Below are positions 1 through 8,351 of a stretch of DNA of 64,000 nt, piece after piece. The translations under genes and the position numbers were made by a program. Within the stretch, counting starts at the first letter, position 1. Each line of letters starts with the position of its first letter. The DNA lies in NCBI GenBank assembly GCA_017305635.1, contig JAFKKF010000007.1, forward strand, positions 186,001 through 250,000. The letters run 5' to 3'. The stretch comes from Hyphomicrobiales bacterium. GTDB lineage: Bacteria; Pseudomonadota; Alphaproteobacteria; Rhizobiales; Kaistiaceae. Below the pieces are notes generated by a model, which saw only the letters and a list, made by a program, of their open reading frames with translations, did no database searches and had not been told where the DNA came from.

Positions 1-1664
1 AGATGCTGATGACCATCGCGGTGGCCGGCGCCATCGCCATCGGCGCGGCGGAAGAGGCGGCGGTGGTCGTCTTCCTCTTCGCGGTGGGCGAGCTCCTCGA
101 AGGCGTCGCCGCCGGCCGCGCGCGGGCGGGCATCAAGGCGCTCGCGGCAATCGCCCCGACGACGGCGCGGCTGGAGACGGCCGGGGGCGTGGTCGAGGTG
201 CCGGTCGCCAGCGTGCCGATCGGGGCTGTGGTCGTGGTGCGGCCGGGCGACCGCGTGCCGGCCGACGGCACCGTTCTTTCCGGCGCCTCGTCGGTGGACG
301 AGTCGGCGCTCACCGGCGAATCCATGCCGCGCCCGCGAAAGGAAGGCGAGACGGTGCTCGCCGGCTCGATCAACCAGGAGGGGACGCTCCGCGTACGGGT
401 CGAGAAGCCGGCGACCGATACGCTCATCGCGCGCGTCGTGAAGCTGGTCGACGAGGCGGCCGAGACCAAGGCGCCGAGCGAGCGCTTCGTCGACCGTTTC
501 GCGCGCAGCTACATGCCGGCGATCTGCCTCGCCGCGCTCGCCGTCGCGATCCTGCCGCCGCTCGTCGCCGGCGAGCCGTGGGAGACCTGGATCTATCGCG
601 GTCTGACGCTCCTCCTCATCGGCTGTCCCTGCGCCCTCGTCATCTCGACGCCGGCTGCCATCGCCTCGGCGCTTGCCGCCGGCGCGCGCCACGGCCTCCT
701 CGTCAAGGGCGGTGCGGCGATGGAGGCGATCGGCCGCGTCCGGCACATCGCCTTCGACAAGACCGGCACGCTTACCGAGGGCAGGCCCCGGGTGACGGAT
801 GTCCGCGCGCTGGCGGCTGCCGGCGAGGCGGAGGTGCTGAGCCTCGCCGCCGCCATCGGCGCCGATTCATCGCATCCGCTGTCGGTGGCGATCGTGGCGG
901 CGGCGCAGGAGCGCGGCGTGACCGTGCCGCAAGGCGAGGGGAGCGAGGCGCTCGCCGGCAGGGGCATCCGCGGCATGGTCGCGGGGCGCAGCGTGGTGGT
1001 CGGCGCGGCGGCGCGGCTCGGCCTCGATGCCGCAACCGTCGCGCAATCGCAGGCCCTCGAAGCCGAAGGGAAGAGCGTCTCGGCCGTGGTGGTGGACGGC
1101 GCGCCGATCGGCCTGATCGCGCTCCGCGACGAGCCGCGGCCGGACGCGCGCGCCGCGCTCGCCGAGCTCCGCGCGCTCGGTGTCGTCGCCGTGATGCTGA
1201 CCGGCGACAACCGGGCCAATGGCGAGGCGATCGGGCGCGACCTCGGCATCGCGGCGCGGACCGAACTGATGCCCGAGGACAAGCTCGCCATCGTGCGCGC
1301 GCTCGCCGGCGACGGCGGCGTGGCGCAGGTCGGCGACGGCATCAACGACGCGCCGGCGCTCGCCGCCGCCACGGTCGGCATCGCCATGGGCTCGGGCACC
1401 GACGTGGCGCTGGAAGCAGGCGACGCGGCGATCCTCCGCAACCGCATCGGCGACGTTCCCGGCCTCGTGCGGCTCTCCCGCCGGACGATGGAGGTCGTCC
1501 GCCAGAACATCGGCCTCGCCCTCGGCCTGAAGGCGGTCTTCCTCGTCACCACGATCCTCGGCGTCACCGGCCTCTGGATCGCGGTGCTCGCCGATACCGG
1601 CGCGACGGTGCTGGTCACCGGCAATGCGCTCCGCCTGCTTGGCTGGCGGGCCGAGCGCGGCTAG
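1..1664 (+). CDS. Heavy-metal translocating P-type ATPase, C-terminal part (5' end outside window)
   Basis: This is the end of a P1B-type ATPase that pumps soft-metal cations out of the cytoplasm using ATP; the family includes ZntA and CadA. About 553 residues are visible, and the N-terminal metal-binding region and first membrane helices lie upstream of the window. Seen motifs, numbered from the ATG at base 3: TGES of the actuator near 105, the metal-site CPC near 207, the phosphorylation site DKTGTLT near 252, the HP dipeptide of the nucleotide domain near 290, and GDGINDAP near 444. The CPC motif fits Zn/Cd/Pb or Cu; the exact metal cannot be read from this part. Its stop overlaps the stop of the convergent aldolase gene within one CTAG. 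Confidence 0.93.
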   Translation, partial: MLMTIAVAGAIAIGAAEEAAVVVFLFAVGELLEGVAAGRARAGIKALAAIAPTTARLETAGGVVEVPVASVPIGAVVVVRPGDRVPADGTVLSGASSVDESALTGESMPRPRKEGETVLAGSINQEGTLRVRVEKPATDTLIARVVKLVDEAAETKAPSERFVDRFARSYMPAICLAALAVAILPPLVAGEPWETWIYRGLTLLLIGCPCALVISTPAAIASALAAGARHGLLVKGGAAMEAIGRVRHIAFDKTGTLTEGRPRVTDVRALAAAGEAEVLSLAAAIGADSSHPLSVAIVAAAQERGVTVPQGEGSEALAGRGIRGMVAGRSVVVGAAARLGLDAATVAQSQALEAEGKSVSAVVVDGAPIGLIALRDEPRPDARAALAELRALGVVAVMLTGDNRANGEAIGRDLGIAARTELMPEDKLAIVRALAGDGGVAQVGDGINDAPALAAATVGIAMGSGTDVALEAGDAAILRNRIGDVPGLVRLSRRTMEVVRQNIGLALGLKAVFLVTTILGVTGLWIAVLADTGATVLVTGNALRLLGWRAERG

Positions 1665-2479
1665 CGGGCGCGGTATTCGGGCGTCTCGCGATCGAGGATG
1701 CGCCTGATGCTTGCGAGGTGCAGCCGCGCCGATTCCGGATCGCCCTCGCGCATCTGCCTTGCCGATGCCGCGGCGATCTCCGGCCTGACCGCCGTGATCT
1801 TCCTTCCGGTCGCCATGGCGAGGCACTGCACCTCGCAGGCGCGCTCGAGATAGTAGAGGTCGTCCCAGGCCTCGGCGATGTTCGGCGCCAGAACCATGAC
1901 GCCGTGATGCTTCATGAAGACGATATCGGCATCGCCGACGGCAGCCGCGATGCGGTCGCCCTCGCGCTCGTCGAGGGCGAGGCCGTTATAGTCCTCGTCC
2001 ACCGCCACGCGGCCGTAGAACTTCAGCGCCGTCTGGCCGGCATAGATGAGCGGGTCGCCGTCGGTCATGGCGAGCGCGGTGGCATAGGGCATGTGGGTGT
2101 GGAAGGCGGCACGCGCCCGCGGCACCTTCATGTGCAGGCGGGCATGGATGTAGAAGGCGGTCGCCTCCGGCGCGCCGCTTCCGGCGACCACATTGCCATG
2201 GAAATCGCAGACCAGCAGGCTCGCCGCCGTCACCTCGCTGAAAGCGAGGCCGTAGGGATTGACCAGGAACAGGTCGTCGTGGCCCGGCACCAGGGCCGAG
2301 AAGTGGTTGCAGATGCCCTCGTGCATGCCGAGGCGGGCGGCCATGCGGAAGCAGGCGGCAAGGTCGACGCGCGCCTGCCAGACTTCCTCGCCGTCGAGGG
2401 CGGGGCGATTGCCCCCGCCGCCGAGTTCGACCGCCGACGGGGCAGGGCCCCCGGCGGGGGATATGAGCGAATGCGCCAT
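1661..2479 (-). CDS. Class II aldolase/adducin family protein
   Basis: A 272-residue zinc-dependent class II aldolase-fold protein, a family that includes fuculose- and ribulose-phosphate aldolases and epimerases, plus decarboxylase-like members. Visible candidate active-site residues are Glu106 in PEATAFYIH, the HTH metal motif at 127-129, and the HHG motif at about 191-193, so the catalytic metal site looks intact. The N-terminal 30 residues are Gly/Pro-rich and may be an extension. It is the last gene of a minus-strand operon with dapA1, hyuB and hyuA, starting 7 bases after dapA1. Its substrate is unknown; the operon suggests cleavage or decarboxylation of a small hydroxy acid. Confidence 0.88.
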   Translation of the reverse strand: MAHSLISPAGGPAPSAVELGGGGNRPALDGEEVWQARVDLAACFRMAARLGMHEGICNHFSALVPGHDDLFLVNPYGLAFSEVTAASLLVCDFHGNVVAGSGAPEATAFYIHARLHMKVPRARAAFHTHMPYATALAMTDGDPLIYAGQTALKFYGRVAVDEDYNGLALDEREGDRIAAAVGDADIVFMKHHGVMVLAPNIAEAWDDLYYLERACEVQCLAMATGRKITAVRPEIAAASARQMREGDPESARLHLASIRRILDRETPEYRAR

Positions 2480-2486
2480 CCGATCC

Positions 2487-3380
2487 TCAGAGCTTCTTCA
2501 GCGCGTCGATGGCGCCCTTGATGGTGGCGATGACGTGCTGGCGCTCGCTGCCCTCGAGCGGCAGGCGCGGCGAGCGCAGCCATTCCGGCGCGCCATAGAC
2601 CAGGTGCTCGGCGAGCTTGATGTACTGCACCAGCTTGACGTGGGTATCGAGATGGAACGAGGGCGTGAGGATGCGATAGAGCTTGCGCGCCTCGGCGATC
2701 CTGCCGTCGCGGGCGAGATCGAAGATCTTCACGCACTCGGCCGGCCAGGCATTGGTCATGCCCGAGACCCAGCCGGTGACGCCGAGGGCCATGCTTTCGA
2801 GCAGCAGGTCGTCGACGCCGCAGAAGACCGAGAAGCGGTCGCCGAGTTCGTTGTAGATGTCGGTGACGCGGCGGATGTCGCCGCTCTCCTCCTTGATGCA
2901 GACGATCGAGGGCGTGTCGGCGAGCTGCTTCAGGACTTCCGGCCGCACGTCCACGCCATAGGCGATGGGGTTGTTGTAGATCATGATCGGGATGCCGCAG
3001 GCGCCCGCGATCGCCTTGTACCAGGCGGCGGTCTCGCGCGGATCGGTCTTGTAGGCGATGGACGGGAAGGCCATCAGGCCCTCGGCGCCGAGCTTCTCGT
3101 AGTGCTTCGCGGCGGCCGTCGCCGCGGCGGTGGAGATTTCGGCAAGGCCGGAGAGCATGGGCACCCGGCCGGCGACGGCCTCCTTGCCGGCGGTGATCAC
3201 CTTCTCGCGCTCGGCGAGCGTCAGCGAAGCGTTCTCGCCGAGCATGGGGAGGACGATGATGCCCGAGACGCCGTTCGTGATGAGCCGGTCGATGCTCGCC
3301 TGCGTCGCCTCGATGTCGACGGACTCATCCTGTTTCAGCTTGGTGGTGACGGCGGGGAAGACGCCGGTCCAGGTGGTCAT
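2487..3380 (-). CDS. Dihydrodipicolinate synthase/N-acetylneuraminate lyase family protein (DapA-like 1)
   Basis: A 297-residue (beta/alpha)8 barrel of the DHDPS/NAL family, enzymes that form a Schiff base with a 2-oxo acid and make or break a C-C bond or dehydrate sugar acids. Lys163 in IVCIKEESGD is the Schiff-base lysine and Tyr135 in MIYNNP the proton-relay tyrosine. The usual TTGE loop reads LGEN at 48-51, which argues against true lysine-pathway DapA. The start is the ATG preceded by GAAGGAAATCACC; longer frames upstream overlap hyuB and are shadows. It lies between hyuB and the aldolase in a catabolic operon, so a catabolic 2-oxo-acid lyase or dehydratase is likely. Confidence 0.88.
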   Translation of the reverse strand: MTTWTGVFPAVTTKLKQDESVDIEATQASIDRLITNGVSGIIVLPMLGENASLTLAEREKVITAGKEAVAGRVPMLSGLAEISTAAATAAAKHYEKLGAEGLMAFPSIAYKTDPRETAAWYKAIAGACGIPIMIYNNPIAYGVDVRPEVLKQLADTPSIVCIKEESGDIRRVTDIYNELGDRFSVFCGVDDLLLESMALGVTGWVSGMTNAWPAECVKIFDLARDGRIAEARKLYRILTPSFHLDTHVKLVQYIKLAEHLVYGAPEWLRSPRLPLEGSERQHVIATIKGAIDALKKL

Positions 3381-3400
3381 GGTGATTTCCTTCTTCTCGA

Positions 3401-5128
3401 TCAGGCACGCCGTGCGGCGCGAAGCGTGGCGGTGGCACTCTCGTCGATGCCGCCGGCGGGGTTGAAGACGAGGGCATAGTCGGCCGCGGCCCGCTGGCGC
3501 GTCAGCTTGCCGTCCGCGATGTCGCGGAGGATGGCGGCGAAGGGCCGGCGAAGCGGGTCGCCATAGCCGCCGCCGCCGGCCTGCTCGTGGCGGAGCGTCA
3601 TGCCGCCGCGCATCTCGAGCGTCACCTTGCCGGGCAGCGCCCGCGTCTCGCCGTCGGTGGTCAGCAGGTTCCGCGAGGGCGCGCCAGGGCGGCCGCCGAA
3701 AAGGCCATAGGGCGGGTGCTCGGTGCGGTCGGCGCGGAGCTGGAGAATGGCGTCGCCGGCCAGCAGCTCGTAGGTGCGCACCAGGCCGAGGCCGCCGCGA
3801 TGCTCGCCGGCGCCGCCGGAATCGTCGCGGAAGGCATATTCGGTCATGCGGATCGGGTAGCGCGCCTCCAGCGTCTCTACCGGCAGGTTCGACATGTTCT
3901 GCGACGGGTTGGTCACCCCCTCGATGCCGTCTGCGTCGTGGCGGCCGCCCCAGGCGCCGTTGATCATGTCGACCAGCACGAAGGGCTCGCGCTTCTCCCG
4001 GTCGTAGCCGCCGATGGCGACGACGGTATTGCCGCCCTCGCCGGCGGCCATGACCTTCTCCGGCACGATCTGCGCCAGCGCGCCCATGACCGTATCGACG
4101 ACGCGGTAGCCGGTGAGCGCACGGGCGGCGACCGGCGCGGGCATCAGCGGGTTGAGGATCGAGCCCTCCGGCGCCGTCACCGTGATGCAGCGATAGACGC
4201 CGGCATTGTTGGGCACGTCGGCGTCGAGCGCGCAGCGGACGGTCAGGTAGGTCGAGGATTTGACAAAGGAGAGGGTGGAATTGATGGCGCCCTTCACCTG
4301 CGGCGAGGAGCCGGCGAAATCGACGTGGAGATGGTCGCCCTTCACGGTGATGACGCAGCGGATCGGGATCGGGTCGGGCGAGAAGCCGTCGCCGTCGATG
4401 TAGTCGGTGAAGGTGTAGGTGCCATCCGGCCAGGCGGCGATGGCTTTCCGGGTCAGCGTCTCGCCATAGTCGATGAGGCGGTCGAAATAGGCCTCCAGCG
4501 AAACCCGGCCATGGCGTTCGAAGAGGCGGAGGAGGTCGCGCTCGCCGATGTTGCAGGTGGCGTATTGGGCCTCGAGGTCGCCGATGACGAGGTCGGGCAG
4601 CCGGACGTTCCGCTCGATGATGGTGACGAGCGTCCTGTTCACCACGCCGCGCTCGTAGAGCTTCATCGGCGCGATGCGCAGGCCCTCCTGGAATATCTCG
4701 GTGGAGTCGCTGGCATTCGATCCCGGCACCCGGCCGCCGACGTCGCAATGATGGGCGATGACGACGCAGAAGCCGGCGAGCGCACCCTCGAAGAAGACCG
4801 GCTTGAACATGAAGATGTCGGGAAGGTGCATGCCCCCGTCATAGGGGTCGTTGAGGATGATCACGTCGCCCGGCGCAAGGTCGCCGGCGAAGCGCGCCAT
4901 GATCACGTCCATGGCGTCGGGCACGGCGCCGAGGTGCAGGGCCACGGTCTTCGCCTGGGACAGGATGCGGCCGTGGCGGTCGCAGATGGTGACGGAATAG
5001 TCGAGCACGTCGCGGACGATCGGCGAGCGCGCCGTGCGCATGACCGCATAGGCCATGTCGTCGACGATGGTGTCGAGGGCGCTCTTGATGACCGCGAAGG
5101 TTATCGCGTCGTTGGCCGGCTCGGTCAT
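3401..5128 (-). CDS. hyuB: Hydantoinase B/oxoprolinase family protein
   Basis: A 575-residue HyuB-type subunit. With HyuA it forms ATP-dependent enzymes such as N-methylhydantoinase, 5-oxoprolinase and acetone or acetophenone carboxylases. Typical features are the N-terminal block with RTARSPIVRD, followed by NDPYDGGMHLPD near residues 92-103, and the Gly-rich C-terminal GGGGYGDPLRRP. Length matches the family. The ATG overlaps the hyuA stop by 4 bases (ATGA), implying translational coupling and a stable A-B complex. The substrate is not readable from sequence; a cyclic amide or a ketone to be carboxylated are the family options. Confidence 0.93.
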   Translation of the reverse strand: MTEPANDAITFAVIKSALDTIVDDMAYAVMRTARSPIVRDVLDYSVTICDRHGRILSQAKTVALHLGAVPDAMDVIMARFAGDLAPGDVIILNDPYDGGMHLPDIFMFKPVFFEGALAGFCVVIAHHCDVGGRVPGSNASDSTEIFQEGLRIAPMKLYERGVVNRTLVTIIERNVRLPDLVIGDLEAQYATCNIGERDLLRLFERHGRVSLEAYFDRLIDYGETLTRKAIAAWPDGTYTFTDYIDGDGFSPDPIPIRCVITVKGDHLHVDFAGSSPQVKGAINSTLSFVKSSTYLTVRCALDADVPNNAGVYRCITVTAPEGSILNPLMPAPVAARALTGYRVVDTVMGALAQIVPEKVMAAGEGGNTVVAIGGYDREKREPFVLVDMINGAWGGRHDADGIEGVTNPSQNMSNLPVETLEARYPIRMTEYAFRDDSGGAGEHRGGLGLVRTYELLAGDAILQLRADRTEHPPYGLFGGRPGAPSRNLLTTDGETRALPGKVTLEMRGGMTLRHEQAGGGGYGDPLRRPFAAILRDIADGKLTRQRAAADYALVFNPAGGIDESATATLRAARRA

Positions 5129-7212
5129 GCGGCGCCTCCAAGGTTGGCGACGAGGTGGCCGGTCGGGTCCCGCGCGACGGTGGCCCCGGGCGGGATGACG
5201 ATGGTCGAGTCGTCGCTTTCGAGGATCACCGGGCCGGCAACGGGCGTCGCGCCGACCGCGGCAGCGTCGAGGATGCGCGTCTCGGTCCAGCCTGAACGCG
5301 AGAAGCGGACCGGCCGGCGCGTCTCGGGGCGGAGCGCGCGTCCGGGCGGGCGCTTCAGCCCGGCGAAGTCGAGGACCTGGCCCTCGGCCCGGGCGACGAG
5401 GCGGACCGCGGCGCTCTCGATCGTGTCGCGCGAGACGTAGCCGTACATGGTGCGGTAGGCGGCGAGGAAGGCTTCGCGGAGCGTGTCCGGATCGATGGCG
5501 GCTTCGTCGGCCGTCAGGGGCACGGTGATCGCCGCTTCCTGGCCGCGATAGCGGAGGTCGAGCGCGAAGGCGGCGGTGATGCGGGCGGCGTCATGGCCCT
5601 GCCGCGCCATGGTGGCAAGGCCATCGTCGCGCATGGCGGCCATGGTCGTCGCGAGCGCTGCCCGATCGAGCGCCGCGAGCGGCGACAGCCAGGCGCGCAC
5701 GTCATGGTGCTCGACCTCGCCGGCGAGCATTCCCATGGCCGTGAAGACTCCCGGCGCCTCGGGGAAGAGCACGCGCTTCATGCCGAGCGAAGCGGCGAGG
5801 TCGCAGGCATGGACCGGTCCCGATCCGCCGAAGGCGAGCAGGGTAAAATCGCGCGGATCGACGCCGCGCTCCACCGTCACGGCGCGGACGGCGCGCGCCA
5901 TGTTGCCGTTGACGACCTCGCGGACGCCGAGCGCCGCATCCTCCGCCGAGAGGCCGAGGGGCGCGCCGAGGTCGCGGGCGATCGCCTCGCGCGCGGCGGC
6001 GACGTCGAGCTTCACCGCGCCGCCGGCGAGGACCGGCGGCAGCAGGCCGAGGACGACGTTGGCGTCGGTCACCGTCGGCCGCACGCCGCCCTTGCCGTAG
6101 CAGACGGGGCCGGGCAGGGCGCCCGCCGATACCGGGCCGACATGGAGGAGGCCGCCGGCATCGATCGCCGCGATCGAGCCGGCGCCGCTGCCGACCTCGG
6201 CGACGTCGATGGTCGGCACGCGCATCATGTAGCCGCCCGCCTTGATGAAGCGGCTCGGCGTCGAGATGCCGGCGCGGAATTCGTATTCGTGGGTGCGGCT
6301 GAGCTCGCCCTTCTCGATGAGGACGGCGGAGGCCGTCGTGCCGCCCATGTCGAAGACGACAAGGTCCTTCTCCGCGGTCGCGGTGCCGAGGCGGCTGCCG
6401 CCAACCGCGCCGGCGGCGCGGCCCGAGGATATGAAGAATACCGGCTTCTCGCGGGCGACGGTGGCGGCGGAGAGGCCGCCATTGGAATTGCCGATGAGGA
6501 GGGGCGCGCTGATCCCTAGCTCGGCGAGCGCCCCCTCCAGCCGCGCGATGTAGCCTTCCAGCACCGGCAGGACGTAGGCGTTCACCGCCGTGGTCGAGGT
6601 GCGCTCGTACTCGCCTGATTGCGCCAGCACCGCCACCGACTCGGTCACCGCGATGCCGGGCACGGCCTCGCGCAGCGCTCTCGCCGCGGCGACCTCGTTC
6701 GCCGGGTTCACATGGGAATTGATGAAGCAGATGGCGATGGATTCGACGCCCTCGGCGGCGAGGAACCTTCCGGCTTCACGAACCGCGTCGAGATCGACGG
6801 CTGCGACGATCTCGCCGCGCGCGCCGGTGCGCTCGCCGACCTCCATGCGGTGCCGGCGCCGCACCAGCGGCTCGGGCTTTCGCCAAGAGAGGTCGAACAT
6901 GGTCGGCGTGCGCACCCGCCCGATCTCCAGCACGTCGCGGAAGCCGCGCGTGGTGATCAGGCCGGTCTTCGCACCGGCCTTCTGGAGGAGGGCGTTGGAG
7001 CCGACCGTGGTGCCGTGGAGCACCGACCCGACTTCCGATGCGGGGATGCCGGCTGTCGCGAGGAGCTGCGCGATGCCGGTCAGCACCGCCTCCTCCGGCC
7101 GCGCCGGCGTCGAGGATACTTTCGCGCTGTAGCTGGTGCCGTCGCCGGCAAGCAGGACGAAGTCGGTGAAGGTGCCGCCGATATCGACGGCGATGCGAGC
7201 GCTCCCGGTCAT
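5125..7212 (-). CDS. hyuA: Hydantoinase A/oxoprolinase family protein
   Basis: A 695-residue HyuA-type ATPase subunit, partner of the downstream hyuB. It has the actin-like ATP-binding start DIGGTFTDFVLL at residues 10-21 and the second phosphate-binding motif VVFDMGGTT near 283-291, both canonical for N-methylhydantoinase and oxoprolinase alpha subunits. It is the first gene of the operon hyuA-hyuB-dapA1-aldolase. The 261 bases upstream carry a palindrome nearly identical to one before uxaA, so it is probably controlled by the neighbouring GntR regulator. It acts in the cytoplasm on an unidentified amide, lactam or ketone. Confidence 0.93.
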   Translation of the reverse strand: MTGSARIAVDIGGTFTDFVLLAGDGTSYSAKVSSTPARPEEAVLTGIAQLLATAGIPASEVGSVLHGTTVGSNALLQKAGAKTGLITTRGFRDVLEIGRVRTPTMFDLSWRKPEPLVRRRHRMEVGERTGARGEIVAAVDLDAVREAGRFLAAEGVESIAICFINSHVNPANEVAAARALREAVPGIAVTESVAVLAQSGEYERTSTTAVNAYVLPVLEGYIARLEGALAELGISAPLLIGNSNGGLSAATVAREKPVFFISSGRAAGAVGGSRLGTATAEKDLVVFDMGGTTASAVLIEKGELSRTHEYEFRAGISTPSRFIKAGGYMMRVPTIDVAEVGSGAGSIAAIDAGGLLHVGPVSAGALPGPVCYGKGGVRPTVTDANVVLGLLPPVLAGGAVKLDVAAAREAIARDLGAPLGLSAEDAALGVREVVNGNMARAVRAVTVERGVDPRDFTLLAFGGSGPVHACDLAASLGMKRVLFPEAPGVFTAMGMLAGEVEHHDVRAWLSPLAALDRAALATTMAAMRDDGLATMARQGHDAARITAAFALDLRYRGQEAAITVPLTADEAAIDPDTLREAFLAAYRTMYGYVSRDTIESAAVRLVARAEGQVLDFAGLKRPPGRALRPETRRPVRFSRSGWTETRILDAAAVGATPVAGPVILESDDSTIVIPPGATVARDPTGHLVANLGGAA

Positions 7213-7367
7213 GGTCCGGTCGCTCCTCGGAGGGTGGCGGATGCGCCATGCGGTGCCGTTTCCGCGAATACGCCGATTCGCAGGGCGTCTCGGCGGCGTC
7301 TCGCGCGGATTCCGACCCGTCTCGGGGCCGTTTCAGGAGCGTCCATAATCCCGGATTCGGCGGCAAA

Positions 7368-7385
7368 AATGCCGACATTATGCAA
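7368..7385 (-). promoter_or_regulatory. Candidate GntR operator, site 1 (upstream of hyuA)
   Basis: The near-palindrome AATGCCGACATT followed by ATGCAA lies about 155 bases upstream of the hyuA start. It matches site 2 before uxaA at 17 of 18 positions and in the same orientation to the gene. Placement in a promoter region and resemblance to short GntR/FCD operators suggest control by gntR1; this is inference. Confidence 0.55.
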
Positions 7386-7473
7386 AATTGCGAATTCGCC
7401 GGCTGCGGCCGCCCCGCGCTTTGCAGCGTTTCGCCGCGATTCCGGTACTGTCGCGTGGGCATTGCAGGGCATC

Positions 7474-8142
7474 TCAGTGCCCATTTCCGACGTCGGATTC
7501 AGGGATGACCAGCGCCCGGATATGCGAGGCGGCGTCGAGTATGTGCACCCTCAGGAGCGCGGTTGCGCGCTCCGCGTCGCCGGCCCGGCAGAGGCGGACG
7601 AGCCCCTCGTGCTCGACCCTGGCGCCGGCGCGGTCCTTGGTCACCGCCATATGGAGCCGCAGGTAGCGGTCGATGTTGCGGTGGACGCGCTCGAGGATCT
7701 GCAGGGTCTGGGCGCGGCCGGCGGGGAGATAGAGGCGGCGGTGGAGCTCCCAGTTGAGCACCCCCCAGTTGTCGATCTCGGCGTTCTCCATCTGCCGGAT
7801 GATGCGCTCGACCTCGGCGAGCGTCGTCTCGCCCATGTGCGGGACGGCGAGGGCGAGGAGATGCGGCTCGATGAGGAGGCGGAGCTCGAACATCTCGGAG
7901 ACTTCGTCGGCCGAGATGGGCGTGACCTCGGCGCCCTTCTGCGAGATCAGCTTGACGAGCCCCTCGGCCTCGAGCTGGCGCAGCGCCTCGCGCACCGGGC
8001 TGCGGCTGACGCCGAATTCCTGCGCTATCTGCTCCTGCAGCATCTTCATGCCGCCCCGGTACTGGCCGGCGACGATGCGGCGCCGCAGCTCGTCCACGAC
8101 CTGGGTCGCGATGGTGTCGCGGCTGATGGCGAGGAGCGTCAC
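7474..8142 (-). CDS. GntR family transcriptional regulator with FCD ligand domain (GntR1)
   Basis: A 222-residue FadR-subfamily regulator: winged helix-turn-helix at about 15-75 with the recognition-helix stretch VSRSPVREALRQLEAEGLV, then a helical FCD domain that usually binds a metal and a carboxylic acid effector. I chose the GTG at 8142 because it overlaps the tautomerase stop by 4 bases, giving co-translation, and leaves a normal FCD-family length. It is the last gene of uxaA-tautomerase-gntR1. Conserved palindromes before hyuA and uxaA and between dapA2 and dctP are the likely binding sites, making it the probable local repressor of the catabolic block. Confidence 0.9.
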   Translation of the reverse strand: MTLLAISRDTIATQVVDELRRRIVAGQYRGGMKMLQEQIAQEFGVSRSPVREALRQLEAEGLVKLISQKGAEVTPISADEVSEMFELRLLIEPHLLALAVPHMGETTLAEVERIIRQMENAEIDNWGVLNWELHRRLYLPAGRAQTLQILERVHRNIDRYLRLHMAVTKDRAGARVEHEGLVRLCRAGDAERATALLRVHILDAASHIRALVIPESDVGNGH

Positions 8143-8336
8143 CGCTTGCCTCCCGCTTTTTCCGGCGGATGGTTGCGGTTCCACCAGTCCTGGCGGACGA
8201 CGTCGATGAAGATGACGTCGACATCGTCGATGCGACAGCCGAGCGTCGCGGCGGCATCGCGGCGCGCCGCCTCGGCGAAGGCGCGCTTCTGCTCTTCGCT
8301 GCGGCCGGCATTCAGTTCGACGCGGATGATGGGCAT
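8139..8336 (-). CDS. 4-oxalocrotonate tautomerase family protein
   Basis: A 65-residue small tautomerase starting M-P-I-I-R-V; removal of Met exposes the catalytic Pro1 that acts as a general base in this family. The protein would interconvert enol and keto forms of an unsaturated 2-oxo acid. Length is typical for 4-OT subunits. It lies 15 bases after uxaA and overlaps gntR1 by 4 bases, so it belongs to the same transcript. With a dehydratase that makes 2-keto-3-deoxy acids just upstream, a role in tautomerising the dehydration product is reasonable but unproven. Confidence 0.88.
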   Translation of the reverse strand: MPIIRVELNAGRSEEQKRAFAEAARRDAAATLGCRIDDVDVIFIDVVRQDWWNRNHPPEKAGGKR

Positions 8337-8351
8337 CGGATGCTTCCTCGA

